From Bacteroidales bacterium (GTDB lineage: Bacteria; Bacteroidota; Bacteroidia; Bacteroidales; UBA3663), in assembly GCA_017618715.1 (NCBI GenBank), contig JAFZTS010000050.1, forward strand, positions 1-48,789: a stretch of DNA of 48,789 nt. The letters run 5' to 3'. Position 1 is the stretch's first letter. Every line of letters starts with the position of its first letter. Shown piece by piece: positions 33,834 through 42,212 of this stretch. A program made the translations under genes and the position numbers. Below the pieces are notes generated by a model. That model ran no database searches, had not been told where the DNA came from, and saw nothing but the letters and a program-made list of their open reading frames with translations.

Positions 33834-35251
33834 CAAAAGAAAGAACAATGTATCAGTTGCCGGCTTTCTTGAAGCTGGGCATGTATGTCAGTGAGGTCAT
33901 AATCATCAATCTGATATTCTATTATTTCTACAAGGGCATTCTTTGTCCTGGTAGCGAGCATCCGTTCGACATCTCCTACCAGTTCGGATTCATGGCGATG
34001 TCGCTTACGATCTCGTATATATTGGGCATCTGGTTGCGTCCTATCTCGTTCTTCTACCGTTCTGATCGTCGAGGCTCCATTCTGGGCAATGTTTTTGTGA
34101 CATTAGTCACAATGACGATGGCCTTCTGGATCTTTGCCTTGGTATTCAAGTTCAATATCAGATTCCAGTCCATACGCATCATATATGTCTTGGTCAGCAT
34201 CTATGTGTGTCTGGCCATGTGGCGATTCCTGTGCCGTTGGATTATCCGATGGTTCCGCACAACAGGTCGCAACCTTCATCATGTGGTTTTTGTTGGCAAT
34301 AACGACCCTATCCGAGAATTAGGTGAAGAGATGCGTCATCCGTTCTATGGTTATCGCGTGGAGGGTTACTTTGCCGATGAGCCAATGGAAAATCCACCCG
34401 TAGGGTTGAATTATTTAGGTAAGGTGACTGATGCAATTGAGTACGTGAAGGAGTACACTTACATACAGCATCTTTACTGTTCGCTTCCAGCTGTGCGTGC
34501 GAACGAGATTGTGGAAATTATCGATGCCTGTGAACGAAATTGTGTGCGTTTCTACGCCATCCCGCAGCTTCGCTCTTATTTGAAACGTAAGATGCAGCTT
34601 GAGGTTCTGGGTTCTATTCCTGTGCTCAGCATTCGCGATAATCCTCTCGACTCGCTTACCAACTACATCATCAAGCGCGTGTTCGATTTCGTTGTGTCGG
34701 CAATATTCATGATACCCTTCTGGTTAGTCATCTATCCCATCGTTGCCCTCCTGACCCATTTCCTCCAACCTGGCCCGGTCTTCTTCAAACAGAAACGCAA
34801 CGGATTGAACGGCAAGGAATTTGTTTGCTATAAGTTCCGTTCGATGAAGGTCAATGATGATGCCGACCGCCTGCAGGCCACCGAGAATGACCCACGCAAG
34901 ACGAAGTTCGGCGATTTCCTGCGCCGTTCGTCCATCGATGAACTCCCTCAATTCATCAACGTGCTGAAGGGCGAGATGTCTATTGTAGGTCCTCGTCCCC
35001 ACATGGTGATGCATACCGAGCAGTATTCCAAACTTATCGACAAGTACATGGTGCGTCACTGGGTGCTTCCCGGCATTACGGGATGGGCTCAGGTCAATGG
35101 CGCTCGTGGCGAGACCAAAGAGCTTTGGCAGATGGAAGACCGTGTCAAGAAGGACGTGTGGTATGTCGAGAACTGGTCATTCTCGCTCGATATAAAGATT
35201 ATCTTCAAGACCATCTGGAACGTCATCAGAAAAGACAAGCAGGCATTTTAG
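33830..35251 (+). CDS. Polyprenyl-phosphate sugar-1-phosphate transferase (WcaJ/bac_transf family)
   Basis: A 473-residue membrane enzyme that starts a surface glycan by moving a sugar-1-phosphate to a lipid carrier. The N-terminal part holds four transmembrane helices ([19 protein letters not shown] onward). A Rossmann-like CoA-binding segment follows ([19 protein letters not shown]). The C-terminal 200 residues are the catalytic domain: [60 protein letters not shown] and [15 protein letters not shown]. The sugar is not predictable. Start 33830 gives a 4-nt overlap with thyA; the ATG at 33848 (MYQLPAF) is an alternative. No other glycan genes are adjacent. Confidence 0.9.
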   Translation: MTKERTMYQLPAFLKLGMYVSEVIIINLIFYYFYKGILCPGSEHPFDISYQFGFMAMSLTISYILGIWLRPISFFYRSDRRGSILGNVFVTLVTMTMAFWIFALVFKFNIRFQSIRIIYVLVSIYVCLAMWRFLCRWIIRWFRTTGRNLHHVVFVGNNDPIRELGEEMRHPFYGYRVEGYFADEPMENPPVGLNYLGKVTDAIEYVKEYTYIQHLYCSLPAVRANEIVEIIDACERNCVRFYAIPQLRSYLKRKMQLEVLGSIPVLSIRDNPLDSLTNYIIKRVFDFVVSAIFMIPFWLVIYPIVALLTHFLQPGPVFFKQKRNGLNGKEFVCYKFRSMKVNDDADRLQATENDPRKTKFGDFLRRSSIDELPQFINVLKGEMSIVGPRPHMVMHTEQYSKLIDKYMVRHWVLPGITGWAQVNGARGETKELWQMEDRVKKDVWYVENWSFSLDIKIIFKTIWNVIRKDKQAF

Positions 35252-35964
35252 GCAGTTGGTTCTAACAGGTACACAACGCCATCGTCGGTTATCTTGAAAT
35301 GAAAATCGATGCCGGCGAACGAGATGCCATAGATGCGTTTCTCATCATGCTGATAATGCGGACGAGGGTCTTGGCTGAGCACCTTGCTAAGCGCAGTCCA
35401 TTGATCCTTTTTTAAATTATATAATGTATAGAGCTCCTCGGGTATTACTACTTCGAGGGGCTTTTGTTCTTTTGTCTGCTCGGTGAATCCACCACGTGCA
35501 TCGGGATGGCTGTCGGCGAAGGGAAGGTAGGGTTTGATATCGAGGATGGGAGTGCCGTTCATCAGGTCGGCGCCTTTGACGTAGATGACGGGACCATCGG
35601 TTGTGTAGAACTCTATACCTGCCATCTCTACACACGACAGGCCAATGGGGTTGGGTCTGTAGGGCGAGCGCGTAGCAAAGACCCCCATGCGCCTATTGCC
35701 TCCCAATCGGGGAGGTCTGACGGTCGGTGACCACGATGTTGGTTTTTTCGACGATTGCTCCGCCAAGACTTCCGAGAAGACCCAAATCAACCAAAGGTGC
35801 GAGTAACCTTCGAGCCCTCTCAGGGCTTCTGACACACGGTAGTCTGGCTCGAAAACGATGCGTCCTTCGAGTTCGGGGATGAGTCCGGCTTGTCGGGGAA
35901 CACCAAATTTGCTATCGAAATCGGTTTCAATATGTGCGATGATTTTACATTCCATTGTCGTCAT
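35248..35964 (-). CDS. trmO: tRNA (N6-threonylcarbamoyladenosine-37) N6-methyltransferase TrmO
   Basis: A 238-residue protein. The TrmO (UPF0066/TsaA) core is clear: GLEGYSHLWLIWVF, the SAM-site stretch RPPRLGGNRRMGVFATRSPY, RPNPIGLSCVEMAG, and GTPILDIKPYLPFAD. It methylates t6A37 in some tRNAs. About 85 C-terminal residues form the extra domain typical of this family. Start 35964 (MTTMECK) is preferred; 35955 is also possible. The in-frame ATG at 36054 lies beyond the promoter. Its 3' end overlaps the convergent sugar transferase gene by 4 bp. Confidence 0.92.
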   Translation of the reverse strand: MTTMECKIIAHIETDFDSKFGVPRQAGLIPELEGRIVFEPDYRVSEALRGLEGYSHLWLIWVFSEVLAEQSSKKPTSWSPTVRPPRLGGNRRMGVFATRSPYRPNPIGLSCVEMAGIEFYTTDGPVIYVKGADLMNGTPILDIKPYLPFADSHPDARGGFTEQTKEQKPLEVVIPEELYTLYNLKKDQWTALSKVLSQDPRPHYQHDEKRIYGISFAGIDFHFKITDDGVVYLLEPTA

Positions 35965-35981
35965 ATCTTTGTTTTCGTGCG

Positions 35982-35989
35982 CAAATATA
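35982..35989 (-). promoter_or_regulatory. -7 box for trmO
   Basis: TATATTTG on the minus strand, 18 bp upstream of the ATG at 35964. The best -33 candidate lies 23 bp away, slightly long. Confidence 0.45.
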
Positions 35990-36068
35990 CTCAATTTTTC
36001 TGACATTTTTGTCAAAATTGTGCCTAAAACATGGAAAATTTGCAAAAAAATCAAAAAAATCAGTCTTT

Positions 36069-36102
36069 TTTGTACGACGTATTGAAAATAGTCATATCTT
36101 TG
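36069..36102 (+). promoter_or_regulatory. Promoter of the trp operon
   Basis: TTTG at 36069-36072, a 22-bp spacer and TATCTTTG at 36095-36102. Transcription would start near 36108, about 20 nt before the leader peptide ATG. Confidence 0.7.
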
Positions 36103-36128
36103 CAGCGTCGAATAAAAGAATCAAGCGA

Positions 36129-36176
36129 ATGACAATGAATCGTGCATATTGGTGGTGGCTTGAACTCATGACATGA
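36129..36176 (+). CDS. trpL: trp operon leader peptide (attenuator)
   Basis: A 15-codon ORF, MTMNRAYWWWLELMT, with three consecutive Trp codons (36150-36158), ending TGA at 36174-36176. It lies between the trp promoter and a terminator hairpin ahead of trpB, which is the arrangement of a ribosome-mediated attenuator. When charged tRNA-Trp is scarce, a ribosome stalled on the Trp codons would free the downstream antiterminator strand. The alternative start at 36135 keeps the same Trp codons. Confidence 0.88.
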   Translation: MTMNRAYWWWLELMT

Positions 36177-36239
36177 CGTTGTGGGTCGCACCCTTATGCG
36201 CAATAAACAGCATACGAAGGGCTTGCAGGACACAACGTC
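36175..36239 (+). promoter_or_regulatory. trp antiterminator pairing
   Basis: GACGTTGTG (36175-36183), which begins inside the leader stop codon, is the exact reverse complement of CACAACGTC (36231-36239). The right half is the loop and part of the descending stem of the terminator at 36217-36252, so the two structures exclude each other. Confidence 0.75.
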
Positions 36240-36260
36240 TTGCGAGCCTTTTCGTTTTTT
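36217..36260 (+). terminator. trp attenuator terminator
   Basis: A stem of about 15 bp including G-U pairs, with ascending strand AAGGGCTTGCAGGAC (36217-36231) and descending strand GTCTTGCGAGCCTTT (36237-36251). The loop is 5 nt and the T-rich tract TTCGTTTTTT follows. It lies 39 bp before the trpB start. Confidence 0.85.
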
Positions 36261-36298
36261 GTATCTTCTTGGCATATTCAATAATAATTATCAGATAT

Positions 36299-37507
36299 AT
36301 GAAATCTTTTCAGGTTGACTCGAACGGCTACTATGGTCAGTTTGGTGGAGCATACGTTCCAGAGATACTCTACAAGACTGTAGAGGATTTGAAGAAGGCG
36401 TATCTTCCCATTATCGAGAGTAAGGAGTTCCAGAATGAGTATCGGCAATTGCTGAAGGACTACGTGGGTCGTCCTTCGCCGCTCTATTTTGCCAAACGCA
36501 TGAGCGAAAAGTATGGCTGCCAGCTCTATCTGAAGCGTGAGGATCTTAATCATACGGGGGCCCATAAGATCAACAATGCCATTGGTCAGATTCTTATTGC
36601 CCGGCGCATGGGCAAGACGCGCATCGTAGCTGAGACGGGTGCTGGGCAGCATGGCGTTGCCACAGCCACGGTATGCGCGCTGATGAACATGCCATGCCGT
36701 GTCTATATGGGGGCCCTCGACGTACAGCGTCAGCATGTCAATGTGGAGCGCATGAAGATGCTCGGCGCTGAAGTCTATCCCGTCGAAAGTGGCAACAAGA
36801 CGCTGAAGGATGCTACGAATGAGGCTATCCGCGATTGGTGCTGTCATCCGTCCGACACTTTCTACATCATTGGCTCCACGGTTGGTCCACATCCTTATCC
36901 CGACATGGTGGCTCGCTTGCAGTCCATCATCTCTGAGGAACTCAAGTGGCAGCTTTCTGAAAAGATTGGTCGTGATTACCCAGACTATCTGATGGCGTGT
37001 GTGGGTGGTGGCTCGAACGCTGCAGGAACCATCTATCATTACATCGACGATGAGCGTGTCCGTCTGGTGTTGGCCGAGGCTGGTGGTCATGGCATCGATT
37101 CGGGCGAGACAGCAGCCTCCATGCAGATCGGAACGCTGGGCATCCTTCATGGCTCACGTATTAAGCTGATGCAAACCGACGATGGTCAGATTGTCGAGCC
37201 CTACAGCATCTCTGCTGGCTTGGACTATCCAGGCACAGGTCCCATCCATTGCAACCTATATGAGCAGAAGCGTGCAACTGTACTGCCTGCCAATGACGAC
37301 GAGGCGCTGCGTGCCGCCTTTGAACTAACGCGTTTGGAAGGTATTATCCCTGCTTTGGAAAGCGCTCACGCCTTAGCTTTGCTGCCCAAACTCAAACATA
37401 TCTTCCAACCCGAAGATGTTGTGGTGCTCACCGTCTCCGGTCGTGGCGACAAAGACCTAGACACTTATCTTAAGTATAAGGATGACCCTGACATCCAATC
37501 TTTCTGA
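36299..37507 (+). CDS. trpB: Tryptophan synthase beta chain
   Basis: A 402-residue PLP enzyme that joins indole and serine to make tryptophan. The PLP lysine is in KREDLNHTGAHKINNA (Lys90). VGGGSNAAGTIYHY is the phosphate-binding loop, and GLDYPGTGPIHCNLYEQKR completes the COMM-type region. The start at MKSFQVDSNGYYGQFGGAYV aligns with the family. An in-frame ATG at 36173 overlapping the leader stop would add 42 unlike residues across the terminator and is rejected. It is first in the operon, far from trpA at the end, as is usual in Bacteroidetes. Confidence 0.96.
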   Translation: MKSFQVDSNGYYGQFGGAYVPEILYKTVEDLKKAYLPIIESKEFQNEYRQLLKDYVGRPSPLYFAKRMSEKYGCQLYLKREDLNHTGAHKINNAIGQILIARRMGKTRIVAETGAGQHGVATATVCALMNMPCRVYMGALDVQRQHVNVERMKMLGAEVYPVESGNKTLKDATNEAIRDWCCHPSDTFYIIGSTVGPHPYPDMVARLQSIISEELKWQLSEKIGRDYPDYLMACVGGGSNAAGTIYHYIDDERVRLVLAEAGGHGIDSGETAASMQIGTLGILHGSRIKLMQTDDGQIVEPYSISAGLDYPGTGPIHCNLYEQKRATVLPANDDEALRAAFELTRLEGIIPALESAHALALLPKLKHIFQPEDVVVLTVSGRGDKDLDTYLKYKDDPDIQSF

Positions 37508-37512
37508 CATCA

Positions 37513-37557
37513 TCCGATAACTCTGAATACTCCGATTATTCCGAATCCTCAGAAAAC
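37513..37557. repeat. 9-bp microrepeat TCCGATTAC, five units
   Basis: Five 9-bp units (37513, 37522, 37531, 37540, 37549; TCCGATAAC, TCTGAATAC, TCCGATTAT, TCCGAATCC, TCAGAAAAC) fill the trpB-trpE gap and end one base before the trpE ATG. The same motif recurs at 39666-39719. Confidence 0.88.
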
Positions 37558-37558
37558 T

Positions 37559-38971
37559 ATGTACAACTACAAAATCAATAGTAAATCGATGCTGGGCGAT
37601 CTGGTGACCCCAGTGAGTGCATATCTGCGACTCCGTGACCTGTCAACACAGTCCATCCTGATGGAGTCGAGCGATTATCATTCGGGCAAGAATGCACGCT
37701 CGTATATCGCGTTGCAACCCATCGCGCATGTTGCCATAGGCCATGGTGTGGGCAGTTGTCTCTTCCCCGATGGCAAGACTTTCGAACACTTCATCGACCG
37801 TTCTTACCGCAGCGATGCCATCATTGGTGAGTTTATGCGTTCGTTTGCAATCGAAGGCGACGAGCACCAGTTGCGTTGCTGTCAGTTGTGGGGATTCACT
37901 TCTTTCAATGCAGTGCGTTACTTCGAAGACATTGCCGTCAAGGACGAAAGACAGACGAAGAACGATGCTCCCGACATGCTCTATATATTATTTAAATATG
38001 TGTTGGAGTTTGATCATTTCAACAATCGACTCACAATTTGCGAACTCTTACAGACCGATGAGCCATCGGGCATCGATGAGATTGAGCGGATGATGAATCG
38101 ACCTTCAGTAGGCCGTTTCACGTTTCGACCGGTGGGCGAGGTGAGCAGTACTTTGACCGACGAGCAGCACAAGGAGAATATTCGTCGAGGCATCGCTCAT
38201 TGCAAACGCGGTGATGTTTTCCAGATAGTATTGTCGCGTCGTTTTGTCCAGCGCTATGAGGGTGATGACTTCAACCTCTACCGCGCTCTTCGTTCCATCA
38301 ATCCTTCACCATACCTCTTTTATATGGATTTCGGAGGCTTCCGTATCTTCGGTTCATCACCTGAGACTCATTGCCGCATCGAGAAGAATGGTGATCGCTT
38401 CATGGCTTATATCGACCCCATTGCAGGTACCACCCGTAGAACAGGCGACGACGTGCAGGATATCAAGAATGCCAATTATCTGCGCAACGATCCGAAGGAG
38501 AATGCTGAGCATGTGATGTTGGTCGATTTGGCGCGCAACGACCTTTCACGAAATTGTCATCATGTCAAGGTCGATTTCTACAAGGAATTGCAGTACTATA
38601 GCCATGTCATCCACCTTGTGAGCCGTGTGTCCGGCATCCTCAATCGAGATGCCGACCCTATCAAGGCTTTTATCGACACCTTCCCTGCCGGCACGCTGTC
38701 GGGTGCACCCAAGGTGAGGGCCATGCAACTCATCTCGGAATACGAGCCCCACAATCGAGGAGCGTACGGAGGTTGCGTGGGCAGTATCTCGTTCGATGGC
38801 TCGCTTAATCAGGCCATCACCATCCGAACTTTCGTGAGTCGCAATGGCGAGCTATGGTTCCAGGCAGGCGGCGGCATCGTAGCCAAAAGCAACGAGGACT
38901 ATGAACTTCAGGAGGTAAACAATAAGCTTGGGGCTCTGAGAAACGCCATTATTATGGCAGAAAGGATGTGA
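37559..38971 (+). CDS. trpE: Anthranilate synthase component I
   Basis: A 470-residue chorismate-using enzyme that makes anthranilate with TrpG. The N-terminal part has ILMESSDYHSGKNARSY, matching the tryptophan feedback site (LLES-type). The catalytic C-terminal part has DPIAGTTRRTGDD, EHVMLVDLARNDLSRNC and FPAGTLSGAPKVRAMQLI, with the magnesium- and chorismate-binding residues. Near-usual length. Confidence 0.95.
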   Translation: MYNYKINSKSMLGDLVTPVSAYLRLRDLSTQSILMESSDYHSGKNARSYIALQPIAHVAIGHGVGSCLFPDGKTFEHFIDRSYRSDAIIGEFMRSFAIEGDEHQLRCCQLWGFTSFNAVRYFEDIAVKDERQTKNDAPDMLYILFKYVLEFDHFNNRLTICELLQTDEPSGIDEIERMMNRPSVGRFTFRPVGEVSSTLTDEQHKENIRRGIAHCKRGDVFQIVLSRRFVQRYEGDDFNLYRALRSINPSPYLFYMDFGGFRIFGSSPETHCRIEKNGDRFMAYIDPIAGTTRRTGDDVQDIKNANYLRNDPKENAEHVMLVDLARNDLSRNCHHVKVDFYKELQYYSHVIHLVSRVSGILNRDADPIKAFIDTFPAGTLSGAPKVRAMQLISEYEPHNRGAYGGCVGSISFDGSLNQAITIRTFVSRNGELWFQAGGGIVAKSNEDYELQEVNNKLGALRNAIIMAERM

Positions 38972-39003
38972 GAGAAGAAAAGTAGGATAGCTCCAATAAC
39001 CAT

Positions 39004-39039
39004 TATAGTCACTATAGTTCCTATAGATACTATAGCCAC
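39004..39039. repeat. 9-bp microrepeat TATAGTCAC, four units
   Basis: Units TATAGTCAC, TATAGTTCC, TATAGATAC and TATAGCCAC start at 39004, 39013, 39022 and 39031 in the trpE-trpG gap. This is the same family as the repeat at 14069-14090. Confidence 0.88.
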
Positions 39040-39062
39040 TAAAATAAAAAAATACAGCGACT

Positions 39063-39653
39063 ATGAAAATAGCAATGATCGATAACTACGATTCCTTTAC
39101 TTACAATCTCGTACATCTTGTAAAGGAACTTGGCGCCGAAATCAATGTCTTTCGCAATGATCAGTTCGAGCTCTCAGACCTCAACCCCTACGACAAGATC
39201 ATGCTCTCGCCTGGTCCGGGTATCCCTGAAGAGGCAGGTCTGCTACTTGATGTGATACGCACTTACGCTGAGGAGAAGCCCATTTTGGGCATCTGCTTAG
39301 GTGAACAGGCCATTGGGGAAGCCTTTGGTGGCCGTCTCATTAATCTTTCCGATGTCTTCCATGGTGTACAGACTCCAGCCCACATCGTCGATTTTGTCGA
39401 ATATGGCGAACACAAGGTTGATTACCTTTTCCGAGGTCTTCATCGCGATATTCTCGTGGGTCGCTATCACTCTTGGGTTGTCGATGCCGATTCACTACCC
39501 GAGTGTCTCGAAGTCACCTGCACCTCCAACGAAGGACAGATCATGGCATTGCGTCACCGTGAATATGACGTCCGAGGTATCCAATTCCATCCAGAGTCCG
39601 TTCTCACTCCTGATGGCAAGAAGATTATCAACAACTGGCTCTTGCATCTTTAG
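39063..39653 (+). CDS. trpG: Anthranilate synthase component II (glutamine amidotransferase)
   Basis: A 196-residue class I amidotransferase that supplies ammonia to TrpE. IDNYDSFTYNLV and MLSPGPGIPEEAG are family motifs. The triad is Cys78 in GICLGEQAIG, and His176 and Glu178 in FHPESVL. The nucleophile elbow reads CLGEQ, where CLGHQ is most frequent; the changed residue is not catalytic. The gene could also serve folate synthesis (PabA), but the operon makes TrpG the natural name. Confidence 0.95.
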   Translation: MKIAMIDNYDSFTYNLVHLVKELGAEINVFRNDQFELSDLNPYDKIMLSPGPGIPEEAGLLLDVIRTYAEEKPILGICLGEQAIGEAFGGRLINLSDVFHGVQTPAHIVDFVEYGEHKVDYLFRGLHRDILVGRYHSWVVDADSLPECLEVTCTSNEGQIMALRHREYDVRGIQFHPESVLTPDGKKIINNWLLHL

Positions 39654-39665
39654 ACTTCTTTGAGC

Positions 39666-39719
39666 ATTCCGATTACTCCGATTACTCTGAGTACTCCGAA
39701 TACTCCGATAACTCCGAAA
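39666..39719. repeat. 9-bp microrepeat ACTCCGATT, six units
   Basis: Six 9-bp units (ATTCCGATT, ACTCCGATT, ACTCTGAGT, ACTCCGAAT, ACTCCGATA, ACTCCGAAA) begin at 39666 in the trpG-trpD gap. Apart from phase, it is the same motif as the trpB-trpE spacer. Confidence 0.9.
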
Positions 39720-39743
39720 AATTATTATTAAAAAAACTATAAT

Positions 39744-40739
39744 ATGAAACCCTATCTCACCAAAATTATCGAAGGTCAGATCCTCACACGAGAGGAGACC
39801 CACATCATCATGCTGGGCATCACCCAGGAAAAATACAACAACTGCGAGATTGCTGCCCTGCTTATGGCTTTGCAGGTGCGTGGCATCACCGTCGATGAAC
39901 TGCTCGGCTTCCGCGATGGATTGCTCGAGACGGGTCGCCGGATTAATCTTGATGGATATGAAACACTCGACATTGTAGGCACGGGCGGTGATGGCAAAAA
40001 TACGTTCAATATCTCGACCTGTTCTTCTTTTGTTGTCGCCGGTGCTGGCTATAAGGTCTCAAAGCATGGTAACGGTGGCTCGACTTCAGTATCGGGTGCG
40101 TCTAATGTGCTTCAAGGACATGGCGTGAGGTTTACAGCTGATACCGATATTATTCGTCGTTCGCTCGACGAGGCCAATATCTGTTATTTCCATGCTCCGC
40201 TCTTCGCCTACGGAATGAAGTTCGTTGGCCCTACCCGCAAGGCGATGAAAGTGCCCACCTGCTTTAATCTTTTGGGTCCGTTGGTCAATCCCTGCCATCC
40301 TAAATATTCTTTGCACGGTACGGCCAATCAGGCACAGATGCGCCTCTATGTCAATGCACATCAGAAGATTGGAGATACTTTCGGCGTCATCTCTTCCTAC
40401 GATGGCTACGATGAGATTTCCCTCACCTCGGGCTTCAAGCTCGTGACCAACAATTTCGAAAAGGTCTTTACCCCCAAGGACCTTGGTCTCAATTATGTCA
40501 ATCCCGAAGACATCTTTGGAGGTCATACCCCAGCCGATGCCCAGAAGATTTTCGACAATGTGCTCGAAGGCAGAGCCACCGAAGCTCAGAAATCGGTCAT
40601 TCTTGCCAATGCCGCCTGTGGCATCTCTATCATCGACCGCAACCTCAGTATTGAGGACAGTATAGCGATGGCTCGTGAATCAATCGATTCTGGTCGTGCC
40701 TTGGCATGTTTCAAGAAATTCCTTCAAATCAACAGCTGA
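39744..40739 (+). CDS. trpD: Anthranilate phosphoribosyltransferase
   Basis: A 331-residue enzyme that adds phosphoribose from PRPP to anthranilate. DIVGTGGDGKNTFNISTCSS is the PRPP loop, KHGNGGSTSVSGASNVL the anthranilate-site loop, and FNLLGPLVNPCHPKYSLHG is also conserved. It ends TGATG, overlapping the trpC start by one nucleotide. Confidence 0.96.
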   Translation: MKPYLTKIIEGQILTREETHIIMLGITQEKYNNCEIAALLMALQVRGITVDELLGFRDGLLETGRRINLDGYETLDIVGTGGDGKNTFNISTCSSFVVAGAGYKVSKHGNGGSTSVSGASNVLQGHGVRFTADTDIIRRSLDEANICYFHAPLFAYGMKFVGPTRKAMKVPTCFNLLGPLVNPCHPKYSLHGTANQAQMRLYVNAHQKIGDTFGVISSYDGYDEISLTSGFKLVTNNFEKVFTPKDLGLNYVNPEDIFGGHTPADAQKIFDNVLEGRATEAQKSVILANAACGISIIDRNLSIEDSIAMARESIDSGRALACFKKFLQINS

Positions 40740-41509
40740 TGGCAGACATCCTTCACGAAATCGTTGCCCACAAGCGTCTTGAACTCGACTCATCTTTGCA
40801 AAAACGTATATCGATGGCCGATGCCATGCGGCATTCTCAAAGCGGCATCATTGCAGAGTTCAAACGCAAGAGTCCTTCCAGAGGATGGATACATGCCGAT
40901 GTAGAGCCAGAACAGGTCGTCCCTCTTTATGCCCGTAATGGTGCTGCTGCTCTGTCGATACTTACCAACGAGGAGTACTTCGGAGGTAAACCGGAATACA
41001 TTACCCGTGTGCGCAGCGCTGTAGGTAACTGCCCGATTCTCCGCAAGGAGTTTATCGTTGATCCTTATCAGATATATGAGGCTAAGATTCTTGGCGCGGA
41101 TGCCATCTTGCTCATCGCCGCCTGTTTGGAGCAAAAGGAATATGCCAAGCTTCTGAATCTCGCACACTGTCTCAATCTGGAGGTGTTGCTCGAGGTGCAC
41201 GACCCCAATGAATTGGAATATCTCAAGGCGGGTGTGCCCGATATGCTTGGTGTCAACAACCGTTGTCTTGGCACTTTCCATACGGATGTGCAACATTCGT
41301 TCGACATCGCTGAGGCGATGCGAGCTGCCATCGCCAATCTGGGCGCACAGGCACCCGTGTTGGTTTCAGAGTCCGGCATATCAAGTCCTGAGACGGTCAA
41401 GCGGCTTCGTCAAGTCGGTTTCCGAGGTTTCCTCATTGGGGAGTGTTTTATGCGAGAGGCCGACCCAGGACAGGCATTGGCCAATTTTGTCGAAGCGATA
41501 GGTTCATAG
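40739..41509 (+). CDS. trpC: Indole-3-glycerol phosphate synthase
   Basis: A 256-residue TIM-barrel enzyme, separate from TrpF here rather than fused as in E. coli. IIAEFKRKSPSRGWI (catalytic Lys near residue 42), ILRKEFIVDPYQIYEA, LLEVHDPNELEY, GVNNRCLGTFHTD and LVSESGISSPETV are all present. The start at 40739 is chosen from the TGATG overlap with trpD and alignment to the family. The frame extends upstream to 40706 inside trpD. Confidence 0.95.
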   Translation: MADILHEIVAHKRLELDSSLQKRISMADAMRHSQSGIIAEFKRKSPSRGWIHADVEPEQVVPLYARNGAAALSILTNEEYFGGKPEYITRVRSAVGNCPILRKEFIVDPYQIYEAKILGADAILLIAACLEQKEYAKLLNLAHCLNLEVLLEVHDPNELEYLKAGVPDMLGVNNRCLGTFHTDVQHSFDIAEAMRAAIANLGAQAPVLVSESGISSPETVKRLRQVGFRGFLIGECFMREADPGQALANFVEAIGS

Positions 41510-41517
41510 TTCGCATT

Positions 41518-41547
41518 AATCCCATATTCCCATAACCCCTCTTACCC
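41518..41547. repeat. 9-bp-period CCCATA spacer repeat before trpF
   Basis: AATCCCATA, TTCCCATAA and CCCCTCTTA run from 41518, ending directly at the trpF ATG (41548). More degenerate than the other 9-bp spacers. Confidence 0.55.
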
Positions 41548-42180
41548 ATGTTTATCAAAGTATGTGGTATGCGCGATGCCCAGAACATTCGCGAAGTGGA
41601 AGACCTCGGAGTCGATATCCTTGGCTTCATCTTTTGGCCTGGTTCGAAGCGTTATGTGGCAGAAAAACCAGGATATTTGCCCATTAAGGCCAAGCGTGCC
41701 GGTGTCTTCGTGAACGCTTCGATTGAAGAGGTTGTGCGGAAAGTGAAGGACTATGGTCTCCACTATGTACAACTGCATGGCGACGAAGATTTGGCTTATG
41801 TCACGAATCTCAAAAACCAGCTTGCAGATTCTATGGACAAAATGCCACGCATTTTCAGAGCCGTTCATGTAGTTTCACGTAGCAAAGTGCTTGAGGCAAT
41901 GATGTGGGATGGCATCGTCGATGGCATTCTTTTCGAAACGCCCACGACAGGTTATGGCGGGTCAGGGGAGTCTTTCGATTGGCATCTGTTGTCAAGTTAC
42001 CGTGGCAATACGCCGTTCTTCCTGACAGGTGGTATAGGTCCGCAGTCGCTTGAAGCTCTTCTCGAGTTCGAACATCCCCAGTGGATAGGGGTTGACCTGA
42101 ACAGCCGTTTTGAATCTTCCCCCGCCTTCAAGAATATTGCCCTGCTTCGTCCGTTCATCGAGGCGATTCGAGTTCGATAG
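41548..42180 (+). CDS. trpF: Phosphoribosylanthranilate isomerase
   Basis: A 210-residue TIM-barrel enzyme. The catalytic Cys is in IKVCGMRD (Cys6), with VQLHGDED in the middle and GGIGPQSLEALL near the phosphate site. The second catalytic residue is usually Asp in an L(F/L)D(T/S) context ahead of the GG(S/T)GxxFDW motif. Here the stretch reads ILFETPTTGYGGSGESFDW, so position 130 is Glu. Activity may still be possible. Context makes the function certain enough. Confidence 0.93.
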   Translation: MFIKVCGMRDAQNIREVEDLGVDILGFIFWPGSKRYVAEKPGYLPIKAKRAGVFVNASIEEVVRKVKDYGLHYVQLHGDEDLAYVTNLKNQLADSMDKMPRIFRAVHVVSRSKVLEAMMWDGIVDGILFETPTTGYGGSGESFDWHLLSSYRGNTPFFLTGGIGPQSLEALLEFEHPQWIGVDLNSRFESSPAFKNIALLRPFIEAIRVR

Positions 42181-42212
42181 ATTTTTTCTTATAATCGCTA
42201 ATTAATCATCAA

